Part shown: piece by piece, positions 35,394 to 42,264 of the stretch | Layout of the letters: each line of letters begins with the position of its first letter | Position numbering within the stretch: the stretch's first letter is position 1 | Source of the DNA: Gp13-AA77 sp035949375 | Lineage (GTDB): Bacteria > Acidobacteriota > Terriglobia > UBA7540 | Assembly: GCA_035949375.1 (NCBI GenBank) | Contig: DASZIG010000007.1 | Location: 37,536 to 101,535 of the forward strand | Reading direction: 5' to 3' | DNA: 64,000 bases | Notes under the pieces: generated by a model | What the model saw: only the letters and a program-made list of their open reading frames with translations | What the model was told of the DNA's origin: nothing | Database searches by the model: none | Position numbers and translations under genes: made by a program

Positions 35394-35472
35394 TGTCTAT
35401 TTTTCGTGATTCTTGCGGTTTGGCTCGCGGTCGTCGTGAGATTCTTGTCTGTTTTTCATCGTTTTTCTTGAC
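35394..35472. promoter_or_regulatory. Repeated T-rich operator/iteron-like motifs before the HTH/coiled-coil gene
   Basis: On the plus strand TGTCTATTTTTC (35394-35405) and TGTCTGTTTTTC (35446-35457) are near-identical, and GATTCTTG recurs at 35408-35415 and 35440-35447; another GTTTTTC lies at 35461-35467. Read toward the gene the core is GAAAAAYAGACA. The rest of the 245-bp gap to the HNH ORF shows no convincing gene. Confidence 0.45.
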
Positions 35473-35629
35473 TGGCCTCAACCGGGTGCAGCCCTTCCAA
35501 AAGGGGGCGCTATTGTACGGGGGTACCGTCTGGGTAGGTGATTACCTCTTTGAGTGCGGCGGGCTGAAGTGGCCCAAACGCCGGCGAAGACCATTTGCCG
35601 GATCGGGCCACCGTCCCCCTCGTTTAACA

Positions 35630-36085
35630 TCAGTGCCGGCGGTCGGTTCCTCGCGCTCGGCGGCGTCGCCAAATTTCGGCAGCGAACCCCTGGCGCTTTT
35701 CCTTGGGTGTTTCGTGGATGATCTTCCCGCCGGCGTCGATCGCACCGCGTACGTGTTGCAGCGCGGCTTCAGTGTAATCCCGGAGCGTGCGCGCTCCGGG
35801 GTTGAATTGGTGTGTCCGCTTGCCCTGCCCGGCTCGCGCCATCGCGAGACCGAGCCGGGTATTGCAGCTCTTACAGAGCCAGCGGAGATTGTCCGGCGCG
35901 CCGTTTGACTCGTCGCCGTCCTTGTGGTCGATTACCCGGAAGCGAGTCGAGCCACATGCGGCGCACTTCCTGGGTCCGGGCGGGCGGCATTCGGGCTCAT
36001 GCGCCCTATACCGCTTCGCCCGGTCGGTGATTTGGTTTGCGGGCTTTCTCCAGGCCGCGCCGCACTCGCGCGCGGCTGGATTCAG
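35630..36085 (-). CDS. HNH endonuclease, probable CTG start coupled to the upstream gene
   Basis: The only ATG in this frame (35842) would give 70 residues lacking the nuclease core. Upstream the frame stays open to a TAA near 36094 without ATG, GTG or TTG; a CTG at 36085 overlaps the TGA of the preceding gene just as ATGA junctions do. From it the protein is 151 aa with CxxC at 41/44, Asp53-His54 (VIDHKDGDESN), Asn66 (DNLRWL) and CxxC at 71/74 (LCKSCN): a complete zinc-bound HNH motif. The C-terminal half is basic. HNH nucleases in mobile elements nick or cut DNA. Either the CTG start is used or the N-terminus is broken; the domain identification itself is firm. Confidence 0.72.
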   Translation of the reverse strand: MNPAARECGAAWRKPANQITDRAKRYRAHEPECRPPGPRKCAACGSTRFRVIDHKDGDESNGAPDNLRWLCKSCNTRLGLAMARAGQGKRTHQFNPGARTLRDYTEAALQHVRGAIDAGGKIIHETPKEKRQGFAAEIWRRRRARGTDRRH

Positions 36086-36234
36086 TCCCGGCCGTTATCC
36101 TCGTCTTCATCCTCGTCCTCATCCTCGGTGCCGGCAAGATTGCCGATCTCATCGAGGCGGGAGCGAAGGTCTTCGTTCTCCTGCTCCAATTCCTTGATTC
36201 GATCCATCAATTCGCGTCTGCTAGGTACTTGCAT
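36082..36234 (-). CDS. 50-aa coiled-coil protein with acidic tail
   Basis: ATG 36234 lies 8 nt after AAGGAG, a strong ribosome site. The product has a short amphipathic helix (RRELMDRIKELEQENEDL) likely to dimerise, followed by an almost pure Glu-Asp run and NGRD. The acidic tail could mimic DNA or bind a basic partner such as the HNH protein encoded immediately downstream with overlapping codons. It starts 6 bp after the excisionase-like gene, so these genes form one operon. No homologue is recognised. Confidence 0.7.
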   Translation of the reverse strand: MQVPSRRELMDRIKELEQENEDLRSRLDEIGNLAGTEDEDEDEDEDNGRD

Positions 36235-36239
36235 GTGCT

Positions 36240-36518
36240 TTACTCCTTCTTATGAATTTGAAAACCTGATGCGGGCCTCTCCGCGTTCTCCGTGTGGCAA
36301 GCCTCCTCACTGCCGTAGTCTTCCTGATTGCGTTGAGTCCGAGTGCTCGTCGCGCCAGCGTTGTTCAGCAAATCCCGCAGCGCCTCCCGTGTTACAACTA
36401 CGCGGCGACCAAGCTTGATTGCTGAGAGCTTTCCTTGTCTGATCCAGGCTCGGATTGTCCAAGGCGAGAGGCTTAACATTGCGGCTGCTTCCTCGACGCT
36501 GAATGCGAGTTGATCCAT
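36240..36518 (-). CDS. Excisionase-family HTH protein
   Basis: 92 aa; ATG 36518 has GGAGG 9 nt upstream, better than the GTG at 36536 that includes it. A single HTH_17 winged-helix domain fills residues 1-55 (FSVEEAAAMLSLSPWTIRAW then LGRRVVVTREALRDLL), the pattern of phage and integrative-element excisionases and their regulators. The tail is polar and likely disordered. It is divergent from the zinc-finger/integrase pair across about 100 bp, so it may regulate or direct excision by the recombinase. Confidence 0.87.
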   Translation of the reverse strand: MDQLAFSVEEAAAMLSLSPWTIRAWIRQGKLSAIKLGRRVVVTREALRDLLNNAGATSTRTQRNQEDYGSEEACHTENAERPASGFQIHKKE

Positions 36519-36615
36519 GTGAGCGTTCCTCCACACCTCAAGTTTCGCTTGACAGAGTACCTGGACGTAAATAACAATCGTAACCTGGCACTAGATCACG
36601 AGGTATGTGTTACGT

Positions 36616-37353
36616 ATGGCGGCGAAAACAGGCAAATCGAAGCGGAAGCGAACGAAGAGACGAGCGACGAACGAAACCGTCGATTTCTCCAAAATGCAAC
36701 AGGTCGAGTGGATTCCGAATCCCCCGCCGGGATTCGACCTGGTTCGTCGATTGAATGAGCAACCGGACAGCGATCCGACAAAACGGATTTCTGTCCTGAT
36801 CCTGAAAATTAAGAGACTCCAAGACCTCGAACGGAAGCACAAAAAAACGATGTGGTTTTCCCCTTCAAAGGGCTTGATTTCCTCCAAGCGAAAAGCCAAA
36901 CAGGACAGCCATTGGACTCGCCTGGAAAATTTTGATTACCAAGTCACAGAGCGAGAACTGCAGGAATATGCGGCCCGTGATCCGGTTTTCGCAGAGGTCT
37001 GCAAGCTGAACATGGACATCAAAAGCGAGCTCGATTACTTTAGTTTCTTCCCGCGCTTAAACGTATCGGCTTTCCGAACAGAGGTCGCTTGGATTCCACC
37101 AGCCGAAAAGCGCGGAGACTCGGCATATCATATGGTTGCGGGAGTCATTTCCTTGGCGGAGAACGACTCGCTTGGCTGGATCGATCGGTGCGAGCGATGC
37201 GGGCGCTGGTTCTGTGCGCGGCGTCCGGGGTACCAAAAGTTTTGTGGTGTGGCGTGTCAGCAGGCGCAATACAAATCGAGCTCCGAATGGAAAGCGCATC
37301 GGGCGCGATACATGCGCCGCTATCGAAGGACAAGCGGAATCGGAGGTTGTTAA
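36616..37353 (+). CDS. Zinc-finger protein preceding the integrase
   Basis: 245 aa from ATG 36616 (a GTG at 36607 is an alternative; GAGG lies at 36600). Basic N-terminus (KTGKSKRKRTKRRATNET), a helical middle with no known domain, and a C-terminal four-Cys zinc ribbon, CERCGRWFCARRPGYQKFC then C, followed by a very basic helix (WKAHRARYMRRYRR). I recognise this finger type from uncharacterised proteins next to integrases but cannot name a function. It ends 4 bp before the integrase start and is probably co-transcribed with it; DNA binding is inferred. Confidence 0.75.
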   Translation: MAAKTGKSKRKRTKRRATNETVDFSKMQQVEWIPNPPPGFDLVRRLNEQPDSDPTKRISVLILKIKRLQDLERKHKKTMWFSPSKGLISSKRKAKQDSHWTRLENFDYQVTERELQEYAARDPVFAEVCKLNMDIKSELDYFSFFPRLNVSAFRTEVAWIPPAEKRGDSAYHMVAGVISLAENDSLGWIDRCERCGRWFCARRPGYQKFCGVACQQAQYKSSSEWKAHRARYMRRYRRTSGIGGC

Positions 37354-37357
37354 ACCA

Positions 37358-38470
37358 ATGGCAATTTTCAAACGTGGCGGCGTTTACTGGTTTCACTTTT
37401 GGTTCAACGGGCAACACGTTCAAAGGTCAACGAAGCAGGGGAATCCGAACGTGGCGCGGACAATTGAGAGCGCCTACCGGACTGCCCTAGCGAAGGGCGA
37501 GGTAGGAATCTTTGAGCGCAAGCCCGCCCCAACCCTGAAAGAATTCAAGCAGCGTTTCATCGAAACAATTGAGGTCCGCTCGGCCGCGAAGCCCAAGACG
37601 GTCGAGTTCTACAAACAGCAACTCGCTCGCCTCCTAGACTTTGAACCCTTGTCCAAGTCACGCTTGGACCGGATCGACGAGTCGCTGATCGAAAGCTACG
37701 TCAAGCGCCGAAGTGAGACGGTCGCGGCGGCGACGGTCAATCGCTCGTTGGCAACACTGCGGCGAGCGCTTCGGCTCGCGCAGGAATGGCGCGTGATCGA
37801 CCGGGTACCGCGAATCCGACTCCTAGCGGGCGAGCGCAATCGCGAATTCACTCTGAGCCACGCTCAAGAGCCGGGCTACCTCGCGGCAGCTCTGCAGCCG
37901 CTCGGCGACATTTCCTTGCTGATTTTGGACACCGGGCTTCGCGTTGGTGAGGCCATCGCGTTAGATTGGCCGAACGTCCATACTGAACCGGTGGGCGACG
38001 CGAAATTCGGGTATGTTCGCATCTGCGAAGGTAAATCGGCAACCTCGCGGCGCAACGTGCCCCTGACCGTGCGGGCTCGCGCCATGCTCCTGTCCCGCAA
38101 ATCTCAGGCGTCGTCTTTTCGTGTTTTCACCGGCCCCGACGGCGCCCCGCTGCTGGTCAGTTCCTTGGATCACGAGCACAAGAGGCTGCGCGCAGCCTTG
38201 AAACTCTCACGGGAGTTCGTGCTACACTCTCTCAGACACACTTACGGCACTCGGCTCGGTGAGGCTGGGGCCGACGCGTTTACGATTATGCGGCTGATGG
38301 GTCATTCAAGCGTGACGGTCTCTCAGCGGTACGTACATCCGACGCCGGAGGCGTTGGAACGTGCCGTCGAGCGGCTCGACTCTCTGAACCGCGATGCGGC
38401 ACAGAGGGTTGCGGCGAATCGACCCGCTACAGTTCCCGCTACATCGGCGAACGTCGGCGTCCGTAAGTGA
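37358..38470 (+). CDS. Tyrosine recombinase (island integrase)
   Basis: 370 aa from ATG 37358, with GGAGG 11 nt upstream; the longer open frame above overlaps the zinc-finger gene. N-terminal arm-binding-like part (1-55, KRGGVYWFHFWFNGQHVQRS), SAM-like core-binding domain (about 62-150), catalytic domain with Arg195 (DTGLRVGE), His290 and Arg293 (LHSLRH), His316 (LMGHSS) and Tyr325 (SQRYVHP). All key residues are present, so it should be active. It integrates the island at tRNA-Lys; its stop lies only 5 bp from the intact tRNA gene. The right-hand CCGCTAC pair falls within its last codons. Confidence 0.95.
   Translation: MAIFKRGGVYWFHFWFNGQHVQRSTKQGNPNVARTIESAYRTALAKGEVGIFERKPAPTLKEFKQRFIETIEVRSAAKPKTVEFYKQQLARLLDFEPLSKSRLDRIDESLIESYVKRRSETVAAATVNRSLATLRRALRLAQEWRVIDRVPRIRLLAGERNREFTLSHAQEPGYLAAALQPLGDISLLILDTGLRVGEAIALDWPNVHTEPVGDAKFGYVRICEGKSATSRRNVPLTVRARAMLLSRKSQASSFRVFTGPDGAPLLVSSLDHEHKRLRAALKLSREFVLHSLRHTYGTRLGEAGADAFTIMRLMGHSSVTVSQRYVHPTPEALERAVERLDSLNRDAAQRVAANRPATVPATSANVGVRK
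38424..38442. repeat. Right candidate integrase arm sites (CCGCTAC pair)
   Basis: CCGCTAC at 38424-38430 and 38436-38442, 12 bp apart, inside the integrase 3' end and 30 bp from attR. Spacing and the AGTT context match the left-end pair at 28692-28710. Confidence 0.5.
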
Positions 38471-38475
38471 TTGAT

Positions 38476-38551
38476 GGGCCGTTAGCTCAATTGGTAGAGC
38501 AACTGACTCTTAATCAGTAGGTTGAGGGTTCGATTCCCCCACGGCTCACCA
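38476..38551 (+). tRNA. tRNA-Lys (anticodon CTT), reconstituted at attR
   Basis: 76 nt with encoded CCA. Acceptor GGGCCGT/ACGGCTC, D-arm GCTC/GAGC, anticodon stem ACTGA/TCAGT with loop CTCTTAA (CTT at 38509-38511), T-arm with TTCGATT. Bases 38472-38515 are the right copy of the 44-bp repeat, so the 5' half derives from the element and the 3' half from the host gene. No clear promoter precedes it. Confidence 0.95.
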
Positions 38552-38957
38552 GTAACCTGCTGCAAATTAAGCACTTAGCGTTTCTTGGGTCTCTACCGGC
38601 GAGTAAGGCCTTGGGCCCAAGTGTTCCAAAACTCCCTGCTAAACTGCGGTGTTCCAAAACTCCCACGGCTACATATAGAGGTTCGCCGGCGGAACAGGCG
38701 TGACGTCGAAGAGCCCCGAAGTGGCGGCGGAAGGGCTAGGAAATTCAACGCACCACAAGCCGCAGCGTCGTTTGGCGCAACCCGAACCGTAGATAAGCTC
38801 AAGCCTATCAGAACGGTGCAGGGGGTTCACAGTTTGCTGGCCGGCCCACCGACGCACTTCAGTGTAACGGAAAAATTAACGCCCGCCGGATCTTCCTTGA
38901 TTGAGGTCGAGTATGATCTAGGCTAGCCGCGTACCGCACGAGGCTTGCTTGGACGTT

Positions 38958-39020
38958 GCGGTTGAGGGTAGAGCAACCGCCTGAAAAGCAGTAGGTTGGC
39001 TGTTCGATTTGGTGTAAATT
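38958..39020 (+). pseudogene. Decayed tRNA-like fragment (Phe-like GAA loop)
   Basis: GAGGGTAGAGCAACC, then CCTGAAAAGC and GGCTGTTCGATT, follow the order of a D-arm, a CTGAAAA anticodon loop and a T-loop, but the stems do not pair properly and no acceptor stem or CCA is seen. Confidence 0.35.
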
Positions 39021-39117
39021 CGCGGATGCCACGCTCAACCGCCCGGATGGGGTGATCTTGAAGACCGTGCCGCAGTTGTTGGCAAATCCAAAACAGGTAT
39101 TGGCCCCACCCGCGTGG

Positions 39118-39213
39118 CGGCTTTAGCTCCGCTGATTTTTTGACTGCCAGCTCGCAGTCTGCCACCTCGGCAACAATGGTGCATTGCGGCTCGGCCCGGA
39201 TGATGCTTTCTGC
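39118..39213 (-). pseudogene. Fragment resembling a response-regulator receiver domain
   Basis: About 32 residues (IIRAEPQCTIVAEVADCELA, then VKKSAELKP) resemble the NarL-type receiver segment with the usual EAEP...VVGEAADG..AV..A.ELKP pattern. The phosphorylation site and the rest of the domain are missing. Probably a degraded remnant. Confidence 0.35.
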
Positions 39214-39431
39214 TGTTCCAAATGGGACATAACTTGGGTTCTGTATCAGCCTATCATTCCGAATGTCGTGTCCCGGAAAAACTCGGATCAGGAGGTTATT
39301 TCGGCTTTGGAACACCGGGCGCGGTGCGGAGACTCAGCGTTGGGATTCGGCGGCTTGATGCGCGCTTGCGTTCCGCAATGCCAGGGGCTCTGCGCGGCCG
39401 GCGGTGACCGTCGGAGCTTTACGCTCCTCCC

Positions 39432-39706
39432 TCAGGCAGCCGCGCGATAATAGCAGCCCAGCATTCCGCCACGCCGCTGGCGCCACTGAGTCGGTCCATG
39501 GCGCTTAACGCCTGACTCGTGCTGCATGGTCAGCCGTTGCCCGGCCCTTGCCGGCTCCGTTCGCGATGATAGTGCACCACAAATTCGTGGATGGACTCCC
39601 GCAAGAATCCCTCGCCGGACAGAATCAGGCGTTCCAAGCACAATACCTTGAGGGTTCTCACAAATCGCTCGCCGGTATTGAGATTCGGCGAGCGCGGCGG
39701 CAGCTT
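39432..39706 (-). pseudogene. Transposase C-terminal remnant (IS481/IS3-type integrase core)
   Basis: Reading the minus strand, KLPPRSPNLNTGERFVRTLK, then a segment ending HEFVVHYHRERSRQGPGN, is the end of a DDE integrase core, with the catalytic Glu retained in GERFV. After a stop the expected C-terminus reappears in another frame (QWRQRRGGMLGCYYRAAA). So the remnant is N-terminally truncated and frameshifted. It underlies the 5' end of the receptor gene on the opposite strand. Confidence 0.7.
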
Positions 39707-42226
39707 AGGGTTTGGTTCCGAGAGCTGTTTGTTCTCCCCCCACTTGCGCTACTCTTCGTGGCGTTTGCGGCCTTGGCCCAGCAACCGACCGCCGGAACGC
39801 TTCGAGGCGTGGTGACGTTGGTCACTCCCGAGGGACAAGTCTTCCCGGGCGAAGAAGTGGCTATTCAGGTCACTGCCACGGGCGCCAGCGCTCCCAATTT
39901 CACAGTCAGTACCTCCGAAACCGGAGTCTACAGGATCGTGAATGTTCCGCCGGGCGAGTATACGCTGACCGCCTCGGCCCCCGGCCTCAAAACCGCCACT
40001 ATCAAGCTCACCATTCAAGCGGGCCAGGCCACCTTCGAAGACATCCGGCTCGCTATGGAGGTGCTGCGCCAGGAAATTGAAGTCCACTCCGCAGGGCCGG
40101 TGACCGCCGTTGGAAACGTCGCACCCCCGGCTCAACTTACTGCCGAGCAGGTCGCGACCGCCCCGGTGCTGCACCAGAAGACCCAAGATGAGTTACCCCT
40201 GATGCCGGGCGTCATCCGGACACCCGAGGGCAGAACTTACATCAAAGGCTCGGACGAAAGCACGGGAATGTTCAAGATCGACAGAGTGGAGGCTGTGGAC
40301 CCGGTGACCGGCGCCTTCATCATCGACCTCCCGATCGACGCGATTAGCTCGCTGGAAGTGAACGAAGCTCCCTTTCTCGCGGAAGCTGGCGGCTTCGTCG
40401 GCGGGCTCACCACCGTCAGCACCGAAGCGCCGGCAGGCCAATGGCACGACAAGGTCAGCAACCTGGTTCCTCACATGTTCGCCGAGCAGGGACAATTCGT
40501 CGGCATCAAATCATTCGAGCCACGAATGTACTTGACCGGGCCGCTGTGGGCGGGGAAGTTGAATTTCTCCGAGGCCGTAGACTACGACCTCAGCCGAGAC
40601 AACGTGCGCGGCCTCGCCTGGCCTAACAACGTCACCACGACGACGGGACTCAATTCCTACACCAGCGTTCAGGCATTATTTTCCGACCGGCACATCCTGA
40701 CCGGACACGTTCAGTTCTTTCCTGAGCGGCAGGTAAACGCTAACATTGACGCACTGATTCCGAAATCCGCTTCCGAGAATTACGGGCAGAGGGGACTGTC
40801 GGCAAGCGCCACGGACCGCATGGTCCTGGCTTCCGCTGTCACTTTCACGACGGTGGTTCATGTCCTGGAGGTTCATAACTACAGTCGCGCCCAGGGTGTG
40901 CTCGACATGCTCGTCACGCCCGTTGGATTCGGCGGGGACTATTTCAACGATTGGACCCGGTCGAGCAACCAGGAGGAGGCCGAGGAAATCATGGGGCTTC
41001 CGCAGAAGGACTGGTTCGGCCGTCACGACCTGACGTTTGGGGTGGAAGCGGACCGCCGCTCGTACGATGGCGCGAACCTCTCACGTCCGATCCAGGTTCT
41101 TGGGGCAGACAATTCCCCGCTTGAAAATGTGGGCTTTACGGGGGGCCGTCCGCTCAGCGCCAGCGCCACCGAAGTCTCTGGCTACGTCAGCGACCACTGG
41201 GTACTCGGAAACTATGTAGCTCTCAATCTCGGGTTCCGCGCCACGACACAAACCATCGGGGATACTATCGCTTCGGCGCCGCGCATCGGCCTGGTTTTTA
41301 CGCCCGACAAACAAGGCAAGACCGTGGTACGTGCCGGCGCGGGCGTCTTCTACGACCGGTTTCCGCTGCTCGCCGCCGACTTCGCTTCCAACCCGGATCG
41401 GGTCGTGACGCTCCTCGGAGCAAACGGCGTTCCCGCTCCTCCCCCGACAACGCTTCCCAACCGCTGTGCCGAGAGAGCCCCTGGCGGGCTGCAGATGCTT
41501 TCCGGTTGCGCCGATTTCAACACCGCGCCTTACGCCACCACTTGGCGAGTCGAAGTGGAACGGCAAATCACCACGCAATTGCGCGCGCGTGTTGGCTATC
41601 TCTGGAGTCCCACGTTCGACGTTTTCGTGGTGGATCCGACGACCCTGGCAGGCTCAGGCCCGGCGATGCTTCTAAAGAACACCGGTTCCTCGCGCTACCA
41701 CCAATTGGAAGCCACGGCCGTTTATGCGCCGAACGCGCGTGTCCGCTTGTCCGCCACGTATCTTCACAGCCAAAGCCGCGGTGATTTGAACGTGCTCCCG
41801 GAACTCTTCGGCACATTTTGGCAACCGATCATCCGGCCGAATCTTTTTGCCAACCTGCCCTCCGATGTACCTGACCGTTTCACGGCGCTCGGGAGCATTG
41901 GGCTTCCCTGGAAGCTCGCCTTTATCCCTTCCCTCGACGTGCAGAGTGGCTTCCCTTACTCGAATGTCGACGCCCGGCAAAACTACGTCGGCGCGCCGAA
42001 TAGTCTGCGCTTTCCCACTTACTTCACCTTCGACTTCAGCATTTACCGCGAATTCCACCCGCCGGTTTTCAAGAGTCATCTCGTCCGCCTCGGCATCTTT
42101 TCACTCAACAGCACGAACCGGCGGAATCCAACCGCGGTTTACAACGACACCGCCTCTCCCTACTTTGGCGACTTCACCGGACTTGGCAAGCGCGTCAATG
42201 GTTTCGTGCTCGACCTCGTAAAGTAG
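39566..42226 (+). CDS. TonB-dependent receptor-like protein with carboxypeptidase-regulatory-like domain; 5' end disturbed
   Basis: The start is uncertain. ATG 39566 and TTG 39548 are the only in-frame starts before the signal-like segment FVLPPLALLFVAFAALAQQ, neither has a ribosome site, and the first ~50 residues are the antisense of a transposase remnant. From the signal region on the protein looks intact: CarboxypepD_reg domain (AGTLRGVVTLVTPEGQVFPG), plug with conserved segments and a beta-barrel ending in KRVNGFVLDLVK. At about 886 aa it is shorter than the other two Oar-like receptors here. I infer that an IS insertion removed the original start; expression may be lost or driven by new signals. 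Confidence 0.72.
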   Translation: MIVHHKFVDGLPQESLAGQNQAFQAQYLEGSHKSLAGIEIRRARRQLRVWFRELFVLPPLALLFVAFAALAQQPTAGTLRGVVTLVTPEGQVFPGEEVAIQVTATGASAPNFTVSTSETGVYRIVNVPPGEYTLTASAPGLKTATIKLTIQAGQATFEDIRLAMEVLRQEIEVHSAGPVTAVGNVAPPAQLTAEQVATAPVLHQKTQDELPLMPGVIRTPEGRTYIKGSDESTGMFKIDRVEAVDPVTGAFIIDLPIDAISSLEVNEAPFLAEAGGFVGGLTTVSTEAPAGQWHDKVSNLVPHMFAEQGQFVGIKSFEPRMYLTGPLWAGKLNFSEAVDYDLSRDNVRGLAWPNNVTTTTGLNSYTSVQALFSDRHILTGHVQFFPERQVNANIDALIPKSASENYGQRGLSASATDRMVLASAVTFTTVVHVLEVHNYSRAQGVLDMLVTPVGFGGDYFNDWTRSSNQEEAEEIMGLPQKDWFGRHDLTFGVEADRRSYDGANLSRPIQVLGADNSPLENVGFTGGRPLSASATEVSGYVSDHWVLGNYVALNLGFRATTQTIGDTIASAPRIGLVFTPDKQGKTVVRAGAGVFYDRFPLLAADFASNPDRVVTLLGANGVPAPPPTTLPNRCAERAPGGLQMLSGCADFNTAPYATTWRVEVERQITTQLRARVGYLWSPTFDVFVVDPTTLAGSGPAMLLKNTGSSRYHQLEATAVYAPNARVRLSATYLHSQSRGDLNVLPELFGTFWQPIIRPNLFANLPSDVPDRFTALGSIGLPWKLAFIPSLDVQSGFPYSNVDARQNYVGAPNSLRFPTYFTFDFSIYREFHPPVFKSHLVRLGIFSLNSTNRRNPTAVYNDTASPYFGDFTGLGKRVNGFVLDLVK

Positions 42227-42264
42227 CCGCCGCGTCGCCAAACGGCAATCTTATGGTTTAGAGA

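Larger units (their letters stand above)
28543..38515. mobile_element. Integrative genomic island in tRNA-Lys(CTT)
   Basis: About 9.97 kb bounded by the 44-bp direct repeats. It encodes a tyrosine recombinase at the right end, an excisionase-like HTH protein, a zinc-finger protein, a 50-aa acidic protein, an HNH nuclease ORF, a MerR-like HTH/coiled-coil protein, a small unknown ORF and two large secreted proteins. No phage capsid, terminase, relaxase or replication gene is recognisable, so it is a compact integrative element or satellite of unknown transfer mode. Confidence 0.85.
38552..39431. other. Gene-poor decayed flank right of the island
   Basis: There is no intact gene. It contains a 15-bp direct repeat GTGTTCCAAAACTCC (near 38621 and 38650), a tRNA-like remnant and a receiver-domain remnant, each listed separately. 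Short open frames here match nothing I recognise. Confidence 0.5.

Noticed and set aside
35357..35908. 183-codon plus-strand frame in the island
   Set aside because: It overlaps the HNH nuclease ORF, whose zinc and HNH residues are unmistakable, and the start of the HTH gene.
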